From assembly GCA_021785375.1 (NCBI GenBank), contig JAJYFQ010000069.1, positions 1-5,107 of the forward strand: DNA of 5,107 nt. The letters are read 5' to 3'. The number at the start of each line of letters is the position of its first letter. Position 1 is the first letter of the stretch. Under the pieces are notes generated by a model. The model saw only the letters and a list, made by a program, of their open reading frames with translations. It was not told the DNA's origin and ran no database searches. A program made the position numbers and the translations under genes. The DNA is from Microcaldota archaeon (GTDB lineage Archaea > Micrarchaeota > Micrarchaeia > Micrarchaeales > CABMGC01). Shown here piece after piece: positions 1-5,107 of the stretch.

Positions 1-333
1 GCAGGCTATGGATACGTCAATATCTCCTACACCGTTGGCACATCGAATTCGTTTGTTGTGCTTTTGGGAACGTGCGGTTATGAATATGGACCATGCAGTA
101 CTATGCATCTGCCGGCCGGATGCACGCAGAAACAAAACATTACGGATGCGACGGGCTACGACAACGCATATATAGCAACATGCCAGTCTCCGCAAACTGG
201 AGTACCACTTTATTTCAATTACTCAGATTACTGCGCAATTAATCCGCGGTTGTGCATAATACGTCAAATTAGCCCAACGGCTATAACAGCTGGGGTATAC
301 ATATTCCCGAACTATGCGCCTACGGGTTCCTGA
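1..333 (+). CDS. C-terminal end of a Cys-rich, probably exported protein (5'-partial)
   Basis: The frame is open from the first base to a TGA at 331-333, giving 110 residues with no start in view, so this is the tail of a longer gene. A GTG at 58 could be read as a start, but the frame continues upstream without a stop and nothing favours it. I do not recognise the family. The piece has six cysteines (residues 25, 32, 41, 61, 78, 85) and three N-glycosylation sequons (N7-I-S, N46-I-T, N73-Y-S). It is rich in Tyr, Thr, Gly and Asn with few charged residues, and has no membrane segment. That composition suggests an extracellular domain with disulfides, perhaps the distal part of a surface or pilin-like protein. 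This is inference from composition only. It is convergent with the signal peptidase gene. The reading frame is well supported; the function is not. Confidence 0.7.
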   Translation, partial: AGYGYVNISYTVGTSNSFVVLLGTCGYEYGPCSTMHLPAGCTQKQNITDATGYDNAYIATCQSPQTGVPLYFNYSDYCAINPRLCIIRQISPTAITAGVYIFPNYAPTGS

Positions 334-438
334 TTCTGTAAGATTTATAAGAATAGGATATATCCTTGAATTTGATAAAGCATGTGATTGGCGGAGGCTA
401 TATCGTAAAGTACAGAAGCACTTGGCTGATTTTCTTGC
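334..438. other. Convergent intergenic gap
   Basis: These 105 bases separate the stop codons of two converging genes. I see no gene, no strong hairpin and no long T-tract on either strand. The best terminator-like element for the + gene is a short TTTTCTT run at 430-436, which is weak. AT-rich patches include ATTTATAA near 342-349 and a perfect 12-base palindrome, AGGATATATCCT, at 355-366. No open frame of convincing length starts behind the TATA-like patch; the ATG at 381 is followed at once by TGA. Confidence 0.5.
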
Positions 439-1449
439 TCAGTCTTGTATCGTAAGGTTGCAGCCCGCAGGCTCAACGAAGCTGCTGCTAAGTATTAGCT
501 TTATGTAACCGAGGTAGGCAACGCTGCCTATAACCCTTCCGCTGACCTGGGAGACATTTGGTGGTAAGTTGAGATACTGGATGTCAAGGCCAGGGTTGTT
601 GTCTCCCTTTGTGAGAACGTGATAAGTGCCAGAAACGTTGATGATGGCGTATGCCCTGTGCACTATATAGCTGTCGCCATACCGGTAGAACAGGTCCTGC
701 GGAACCGTCTGGTAAACGACAACGCTGTTGTTCCTGTCTCCATTTATGGTAGTGTTGTCGATCGTTATCGACTGTGTATATGCGCTCTGCACGACTGTGC
801 CGTTCTGGTAAGTTGCGTTTGCTATCCCGCACATGTATTTCACTGCTCCGGTCTGCGCGCTGTACGGGACTATCCTGGTGCCAGCGCCATTGTTTTCTAT
901 TAACCCGACCTGATAGCCTGGCTTCACGAGCTGTGAAACGTAGAGCTGGTTCCCGCTTATCTCATACGCTACGCACTGCAGCGCCTCGGTGCCAACACTC
1001 GAGAACGAAGCATTCCATTCTTCAGGCGTGATGTTCACGATCGGGGCATTGATCCCGGACGGGCCGACGCCCTGGACAAGTATCATGTCTCCCCTGTGCA
1101 GGGCGGGGAGCATGCTGCAGCTCGGGACAACGTCGAGAGGATAGGCTGTGTTGAGTATTATCCGGAGGAGGAACCATATCCCTATGACTATTATGATTGC
1201 GACCACTATCTCAAGCACATTCCTCATGAAGCCGCTCTCTTCTATTCCATTGAAGATCTCGGCAGCAAGCAGGATTATGATCAGCACAAACGCTACTATG
1301 CCGAATATGACTGACAGCGCCGGAGTCCCCTGAGTAAAGAGGTAGAGCACGAACATCATTATGAGGATTATGTAGAGGGGAAGAGTGTTCACTCTCTTTT
1401 CCCTTTTCTTCCTTGATTCTGTTGTTGCGCGTTTCCTCTTCCTTAACAA
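439..1449 (-). CDS. Signal peptidase I, S26 family, archaeal/ER type, with large insertion
   Basis: This membrane-bound serine protease should cleave signal peptides from proteins exported by the Sec route, acting on the outer face of the membrane. The 336 residues begin with a very basic tail (2-19), followed by three predicted membrane segments (about 23-38, 43-63 and 78-99). The catalytic Ser motif PSCSMLP follows, with nucleophile S112. The second catalytic residue is H264 (YIVHRAY), as in archaeal and ER (Sec11) enzymes, not the bacterial Lys. The acidic motif KGDNNPGLD supplies D283 and D289, and GRVIGSVAYLGYIKL (304-318) is the usual C-terminal strand. The stretch between Ser and His is about 150 residues, far longer than in Sec11, and carries many N-x-S/T sequons. 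The start is TTG at 1449-1447, chosen because no in-frame ATG or GTG lies upstream before a stop and GGTG sits 5 bases before it. A GTG at 1392 (residue 20) is the alternative. It is probably co-transcribed with smc, 13 bases upstream. Confidence 0.9.
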   Translation of the reverse strand: MLRKRKRATTESRKKREKRVNTLPLYIILIMMFVLYLFTQGTPALSVIFGIVAFVLIIILLAAEIFNGIEESGFMRNVLEIVVAIIIVIGIWFLLRIILNTAYPLDVVPSCSMLPALHRGDMILVQGVGPSGINAPIVNITPEEWNASFSSVGTEALQCVAYEISGNQLYVSQLVKPGYQVGLIENNGAGTRIVPYSAQTGAVKYMCGIANATYQNGTVVQSAYTQSITIDNTTINGDRNNSVVVYQTVPQDLFYRYGDSYIVHRAYAIINVSGTYHVLTKGDNNPGLDIQYLNLPPNVSQVSGRVIGSVAYLGYIKLILSSSFVEPAGCNLTIQD

Positions 1450-1454
1450 AAGAG

Positions 1455-1458
1455 CACC
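1455..1458 (-). promoter_or_regulatory. Shine-Dalgarno GGTG deciding the TTG start of the signal peptidase
   Basis: Read on the minus strand, GGTG lies 5 bases upstream of the TTG at 1449-1447, inside the 13-base gap after the smc stop. GGTG matches the anti-Shine-Dalgarno end of archaeal 16S rRNA (complement of CACC). The same motif with the same 5-base spacer precedes smc, which makes the non-ATG start credible. The alternative GTG at 1392 has only a purine-rich stretch in front of it. Confidence 0.6.
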
Positions 1459-1462
1459 ATGC

Positions 1463-4400
1463 TTACTTGCTTGCCAGCTGGACGCCGACGACCTGCGACT
1501 CGTTCGCCTTGTTCACGACTCCCACCGCAGTATCTGCGGCAGCGATGAGTGAATCGTTGTGGCTGACAACCACGAACTGTGACTTCTGGCTCATCTCCTT
1601 GATGAGCTTTGATAGCTTCTTCGTGTTCTCCTTGTCCAACGCTATATCTATCTCATCGAAGATATATAGAGACATAGGCTTCCTCATCTGTATTGCAAAG
1701 ATGAGCATGAGCATCAGCAGAGATTTCTGCCCTCCGGAGAACTGGTCTGCGTTCATCTCCTTGCTCCCAAGCTTGGTCTTTATCAAGAGCCCCGAGTTGA
1801 ACGGGTCCTTCGAATCCTGGAGATGGAGGGATGCGCTGCCGTCGAATATATAGCCGTAGAGCTTCTGGAAGTTATCGTTAACTATGGAGAGGGTCTCGAC
1901 AAATATCGCCATCTTCTTCGTCTCTATCTGCCCTATCATTGACATTATCGACTCCTTCTCGCTTCCGAGGATCTCCATCTTCTGCTGCGACTCCTCCGCG
2001 TCTTTCTTCTTGGTGTCGTACATCTCCGGAGCCTTCAGGTTGACGGCACCCAGCCGCTCGAGCTCGTTCTTGGATATTATGAGCTGCTTGTCCAGCTCAT
2101 CGCCATTCATCCCATTGAGCTCCTCGACGTTCTGGTAGGACATGAGCTCGGCCTTTATGTCTGATAGCCTGGTCTGGTACTGCTCCTTCTTCCCTTCGAG
2201 CTCAATCGTGTCCCTGCTCATCCTTTCGCTCTCGCTGTTCGCCTTTCCCTTATCGAAACCGAGCTGGCTGGCCTTCTCCTCAAGCTCCTTTATCGCCTTG
2301 AACATGCCTGCGGTCTTCTTGTCCTGGCTCTCCATCACATCCTGGAGCTCCTTCCTCTGCGATTCAAGCTCCTGGAGCGATCCCTCCATCTGTTTCGCCT
2401 TCTCCTTGCCTGTGGAGAGGAGAGCGTTCTCTTTCTTTATCTCCTGCTCGATTTCGGAAAGCCTGGCCTTCAGCATATCGCTCTCTTTCGTGATGGTGGC
2501 AATCCTTATCTTGAGCTCCTCCAGCTCCTCCCGCAGCTTCTTCGCCTTCTCGGCTTCCTCCTTTGCCCTGGGGCTCTTGCCCTTCTGCGCCATAACGCTC
2601 TCCATCTGGGCCCTCAGCCTGGTGCTCTCCTCCTTCAGGGCTTTCAGGTTGTGCTCAGCCCTTTCCTTCTCGGCCTTGGATGTGTCGATCTCCGCCCTGA
2701 GGATCTTCTTCCTCTCTTCAAGCGCCTTGACCTTTCCTTCGAGCGAATCCATCTCCCTGTTAACTTCGTTCTCCGCGTCAAGCGAAGTTTTGAGCGCGAT
2801 GTCGTAATTGATAACCTCTGTCTCATAGTTGGCAAGCTTCTTCTGCAGCATTGTTATCGCTGTGCCCGCCTCGTTCATCTTTTCTGTCAAATCCTTTCTC
2901 TCCAACTCGAGCTTCTTCAGCCGCGTCTCTAGCGCGGCGGGTGTGGAGGCTGCCTTCATGCTTCCCCCTGTTATTATCCCTGAGGTCTCGATTATATCAC
3001 CATCGAGCGTGACGAACCTGTGCGTGCCGAGCCCCTCCTTCTTTGCATCGTTTACGCTGTCAACGAGGTAAGTGTTGGAGAATATGTAGGAGAACGCAGG
3101 CGCGTACTCCTTGTCGAACTTGACGAGTTCTATGAGCGGCTTAAGCCCCTTCGGCGCCTTCGGCGCCTTTACGGAAACCTCCTTCAGCGGAATGAAGGAT
3201 GCCCTGCCAAGCTTGTCCCTTTTCAAAATATCAATTGCCTCGCTAGCAGTGTATGCAGAGTCAACCACGAAGTAGTTGAACCTCGCCCCGGCTGCGGCGT
3301 GTACGGCAAGCTCATACCTGCCTTCAAACTCGCAGAGGTCCTGTGCCCTCCCGTAGAACCCGCTCTTGATGCCCTTCTTCAGGATTCCTGTGCTGGAGTC
3401 GCGGCTCCTCCCGGCTACCGCGAGCTGCTCGCGAACATTTGTGTGCTCTTCGTACAGCTTGTCGGAGCGGTCCTTCAGCTCGGAGGCAATCTTCTTCTCG
3501 TCCTCCAGCTCCTTCTCGACCTGCTGTCTGCTCTTCTCCAGGTTGGAGAGCGCCTCCTTGCTCGACTTAATTCTTACAGTAAGCGAACTCCTCTTCGCTC
3601 CCAGCTCGTTGAGCGACTTCTGTATGTCGAGCGCGTTCTTCTCAAGGTTATCGTGTTCGGATTTCGACTGGGCAAATCTTGAAGATGAGGAGAGCAGCTC
3701 TCCCTCTATCTGTTCGCTCTTCGTGTAGTTTGCCTCGTACTTCTCCGATAGGTTGCCGGAGCCGGATGAATCTTCAAAGATCTCTTCTACGTCCGGGATG
3801 CTCTTCTTCTTAACGTCAAGCTCAAACTCCAGCTTCTTCAGCGCGTCTGCGTTCTCCTTTTCCTTCTCCTTTATCCTTTCGTGCTCCTTCTTGAGCTCGG
3901 AAGCCCGCTCCTTGGCTGCATCTATGCCCTCGTTCAGCGCGCTGAGTTGCGTTGTCGCGATTGCGATGTTCTTGTTCACTTCTTCTAGAACTTTGTTCGT
4001 GGAACCCGCCTCTGCATTCTTCGCATTGAGGCCCTTGGTCAGCTTGTCCCTTTCCGTAGTGATGGTGGAGAGTTGTGATTCCAGCTCGGAGACCCTCTTC
4101 TCCAGCTTCCGCTTCTCCTCAGACTTCTCGGAGATGGTCCTTATCGCGTCCTCGTACTTCTCCTGAACCTCCTTCTCCCTCATCTTTAGCAGTGTGAAGT
4201 TGGACCTCTTGACAATGTTAGTGAGATTGATGTAGCGCTCAGCATCCTGCTTCTCCTTCTCCAGCTCATGGAGGAAGCCGAGCCGCTCATGGAGGATACC
4301 CTTAGCCTCGTTTATCCTTATATCGACCTTCTCCAGCTCGCGCATCGCTGCACCCCTCTTCTCGTCGAATTCCCTGATTCCGGCAGCGACGTCGATGAGC

Positions 4401-4855
4401 TCCCTCTTCTCCTTGGGAGTGAGGTTTAGCAGGTACGTTATCTCGCCCTGCGTCATGGTGTTGGTCTCATTCATGTCCGTTTTGTAGGAACGGAGGACTT
4501 CGAGGACTTCCTGGCGGGTCGCACGCTTCCCGTCCAGGCGATAACCCACCTTCTTGTTGGACTTGATAGAGCGAGATATCTCAAGTTCCTTGTCGCCTGC
4601 GAAGCGCACCTTAACGAAGGCGCGCTTGAGCTTGTCTTCGCCGGGCTTCGCAAAGTTATTTATCAGCTGGAGCGAAGATGTGGCCCTCATCCGCTTGAGG
4701 GACATCTCGCCCATGGCAAAGAGGAGGGAGTCGCAGATGTTGGACTTCCCCGAGCCGTTAGGCCCTACTATGCAGTTGAAGCCCTTGTTGAAGCGTATAA
4801 CTGCGTGCTTAAAAGACTTGAAGTTATGTATAACAACCTCATCGAGGTAAAGCAT
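1463..4855 (-). CDS. smc: Chromosome segregation ATPase SMC
   Basis: SMC dimers fold and separate chromosomes by ATP-driven DNA looping. All parts of the family are present in 1130 residues, close to the usual archaeal length. N-terminal head: Walker A GPNGSGKS (31-38, K37), an Arg-finger-like segment near R57, and Q-loop Q136 in MTQGEI. First coiled-coil arm: about 165-490. Hinge: from GFYG (499-502) to the glycine-rich end TGG (629-631). Second arm: about 640-930, then the conserved LGAVNLKAPE joint (935-944). C-terminal head: signature FSGGQKSL (1039-1046), Walker B LYIFDE (1063-1068, D1067/E1068), D-loop ALD (1072-1074) and H1099. The order head-arm-hinge-arm-head and the true hinge separate it from Rad50, which has a zinc hook. 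The signature has Gln where most archaeal and bacterial SMCs have Glu or similar. The ATG start at 4855 places the family-typical N-terminus (strand plus NFKSF) correctly and has GGTG 5 bases upstream. No scpA or scpB is adjacent. Confidence 0.97.
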   Translation of the reverse strand: MLYLDEVVIHNFKSFKHAVIRFNKGFNCIVGPNGSGKSNICDSLLFAMGEMSLKRMRATSSLQLINNFAKPGEDKLKRAFVKVRFAGDKELEISRSIKSNKKVGYRLDGKRATRQEVLEVLRSYKTDMNETNTMTQGEITYLLNLTPKEKRELIDVAAGIREFDEKRGAAMRELEKVDIRINEAKGILHERLGFLHELEKEKQDAERYINLTNIVKRSNFTLLKMREKEVQEKYEDAIRTISEKSEEKRKLEKRVSELESQLSTITTERDKLTKGLNAKNAEAGSTNKVLEEVNKNIAIATTQLSALNEGIDAAKERASELKKEHERIKEKEKENADALKKLEFELDVKKKSIPDVEEIFEDSSGSGNLSEKYEANYTKSEQIEGELLSSSSRFAQSKSEHDNLEKNALDIQKSLNELGAKRSSLTVRIKSSKEALSNLEKSRQQVEKELEDEKKIASELKDRSDKLYEEHTNVREQLAVAGRSRDSSTGILKKGIKSGFYGRAQDLCEFEGRYELAVHAAAGARFNYFVVDSAYTASEAIDILKRDKLGRASFIPLKEVSVKAPKAPKGLKPLIELVKFDKEYAPAFSYIFSNTYLVDSVNDAKKEGLGTHRFVTLDGDIIETSGIITGGSMKAASTPAALETRLKKLELERKDLTEKMNEAGTAITMLQKKLANYETEVINYDIALKTSLDAENEVNREMDSLEGKVKALEERKKILRAEIDTSKAEKERAEHNLKALKEESTRLRAQMESVMAQKGKSPRAKEEAEKAKKLREELEELKIRIATITKESDMLKARLSEIEQEIKKENALLSTGKEKAKQMEGSLQELESQRKELQDVMESQDKKTAGMFKAIKELEEKASQLGFDKGKANSESERMSRDTIELEGKKEQYQTRLSDIKAELMSYQNVEELNGMNGDELDKQLIISKNELERLGAVNLKAPEMYDTKKKDAEESQQKMEILGSEKESIMSMIGQIETKKMAIFVETLSIVNDNFQKLYGYIFDGSASLHLQDSKDPFNSGLLIKTKLGSKEMNADQFSGGQKSLLMLMLIFAIQMRKPMSLYIFDEIDIALDKENTKKLSKLIKEMSQKSQFVVVSHNDSLIAAADTAVGVVNKANESQVVGVQLASK

Positions 4856-4860
4856 GTGTA

Positions 4861-4864
4861 CACC
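4861..4864 (-). promoter_or_regulatory. Shine-Dalgarno GGTG of smc
   Basis: On the minus strand GGTG is followed by the 5-base spacer TACAC and then the ATG at 4855-4853. Motif and spacing are identical to those of the downstream signal peptidase gene. This agrees with a short leader, about 15 bases, counted from the predicted transcription start. Confidence 0.6.
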
Positions 4865-4889
4865 GGTCGCAGAGATAGTTAGGAATAGG

Positions 4890-4900
4890 CTTATTTATTA
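4890..4900 (-). promoter_or_regulatory. Archaeal TATA box of the smc operon
   Basis: The minus strand reads TAATAAATAAG, preceded by purine-rich GGGAAAG, which resembles a TFB recognition element. The usual 25-27 base distance puts transcription start near 4870, about 15 bases before the smc ATG. That leader holds the GGTG site. The call rests on AT-rich composition, position and fit of spacing. Confidence 0.55.
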
Positions 4901-4948
4901 CTTTCCCTCGAATGGAGGGCTTATCTGGTAAAAAAAGTCCCTGACAAA

Positions 4949-4958
4949 CTTTAATAAA
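4949..4958 (+). promoter_or_regulatory. Archaeal TATA box of the pilin gene
   Basis: CTTTAATAAA, preceded by A-rich GACAAA (a possible TFB element), is centred about 26 bases before the ATG at 4979. That is the normal TATA-to-start-site distance in archaea, so transcription would begin at or next to the A of the start codon, giving a leaderless mRNA. No Shine-Dalgarno motif lies before the ATG, which agrees. Confidence 0.6.
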
Positions 4959-4978
4959 GCTGATTTCCTATTCGCTAT

Positions 4979-5107
4979 ATGTTATCTATGGAAGGAGAAA
5001 GGGCGGCGCAGAGCGCAATGGAATACCTGATGACCTATGGGTGGGCCATACTAATCATACTGATAGTGCTCGCAGTCCTTTACATTATAGGCGTATTCAC
5101 ACCGACC
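4979..5107 (+). CDS. Type IV pilin-like protein with class III signal peptide (3'-partial)
   Basis: Only the first 43 codons lie in the window; the frame is open to the edge. The N-terminus is the hallmark of archaeal type IV pilins: a short charged leader (MLSMEGERAA), then QSAMEY, then a hydrophobic helix from about residue 23 to 40. A prepilin peptidase (EppA/FlaK/PibD type) would be expected to cut between A10 and Q11, leaving Gln at +1 and the conserved Glu at +5 (E15). The helix then packs into a filament core or stays in the membrane. The MEYLMTYGWAIL wording is typical of pilin-like proteins in Micrarchaeota and related archaea, from memory. The start at 4979 is preferred because the TATA box sits 26 bases upstream; the in-frame ATG at 4988 would shorten the leader by three residues. 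The residue before the cut is Ala instead of the more common Gly. The rest of the protein, and so its exact role, is not visible. Confidence 0.85.
   Translation, partial: MLSMEGERAAQSAMEYLMTYGWAILIILIVLAVLYIIGVFTPT

Larger units (their letters stand above)
4856..4978. promoter_or_regulatory. Divergent promoter region between smc and the pilin gene
   Basis: The 123 bases between the two divergent starts hold two outward-facing TATA boxes (4890-4900 on minus, 4949-4958 on plus). Between them is an inverted repeat, CCCTC-GAATG-GAGGG (4905-4919), touching the smc TFB-element side. GGCTTAT occurs twice as a direct repeat (4888-4894 and 4918-4924), 30 bases apart or about three helical turns. Either could be a regulator site, but both are short and could be chance. 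Confidence 0.45.

Noticed and set aside
355..366. Perfect 12-base palindrome AGGATATATCCT
   Set aside because: About one such palindrome is expected by chance in a window of this size, and no second copy was noticed. It is recorded only in the intergenic entry.
314..508. 64-codon open frame on the plus strand
   Set aside because: It begins inside the end of the left partial gene and runs antisense into the signal peptidase C-terminus, with no Shine-Dalgarno site or recognisable domain.
584..832. 82-codon minus-strand frame
   Set aside because: It is a shifted-frame shadow inside the signal peptidase gene, overlapping the catalytic His and Asp motifs read in the true frame.
2142..2807. Long Ser/Phe-rich open frame on the plus strand
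   Set aside because: It is the antisense of the Glu/Lys-rich SMC coiled coil; GAG and AAG codons read backwards give Leu/Ser/Phe-rich frames. It has no promoter, ribosome site or family resemblance.
3149..3166. Tandem 9-base repeat CTTCGGCGC
   Set aside because: It is two in-frame copies coding Ala-Pro-Lys (residues 564-569) in a hinge loop of SMC; a simple local duplication, not a repeat array.
3020..3682. 220-codon open frame on the plus strand
   Set aside because: It lies wholly antisense to the SMC hinge and first arm, whose conserved motifs show the minus strand is coding.
1463..4855. Rad50-like repair ATPase as an alternative identity
   Set aside because: There is no CxxC zinc hook; the middle holds a proper SMC hinge ending in TGG, and the LGAVNLKAPE joint is SMC-type.
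1..5107. Defence system, mobile element, CRISPR array or RNA gene
   Set aside because: No spaced repeats, transposase, integrase, nuclease or tRNA-like folds were seen; the genes are housekeeping or envelope genes with closely packed, normal signals.

Overview
The window looks like chromosomal DNA from an archaeon. The most likely source is a DPANN-type lineage such as Micrarchaeota; that placement is inferred from protein style and cannot be proved here. Four observations support it. There is an archaeal-type SMC protein. The signal peptidase is of the archaeal/ER kind, with a Ser-His pair instead of Ser-Lys. The pilin-like N-terminus has a class III signal peptide (AQSAMEYLMTYGWAIL style) that is very common in these lineages. 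The promoters are archaeal TATA boxes, and the Shine-Dalgarno sites are GGTG.

Layout from left to right. Positions 1-333 (+) hold the C-terminal end of an unrecognised, probably exported, cysteine-rich protein whose start lies outside the window. Positions 334-438 are a short convergent intergenic gap. Positions 439-1449 (-) encode a membrane-anchored S26 signal peptidase with an unusually long, sequon-rich insertion between its catalytic Ser and His. Positions 1463-4855 (-) encode a complete SMC chromosome-organising ATPase of 1130 residues. Positions 4856-4978 are a divergent promoter region. From 4979 to the right edge (+) lies the start of a type IV pilin-like protein, cut off by the window end.

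The smc and signal peptidase genes are only 13 bases apart on the same strand. Each has GGTG exactly 5 bases before its start, so they very probably form one operon, smc first. No scpA or scpB (the usual SMC partners) is present beside smc. Three of the four genes concern the cell envelope: an exported protein, the protease that releases exported proteins, and a surface-filament subunit. The pilin would be matured by a separate prepilin peptidase, not by the S26 enzyme.

No tRNA, rRNA, CRISPR array, insertion sequence or defence system was seen. The most noteworthy points are the enlarged signal peptidase, the smc-signal peptidase pairing with a TTG start, matched breaks in the two SMC coiled-coil arms that suggest an elbow, and the apparently leaderless pilin promoter.
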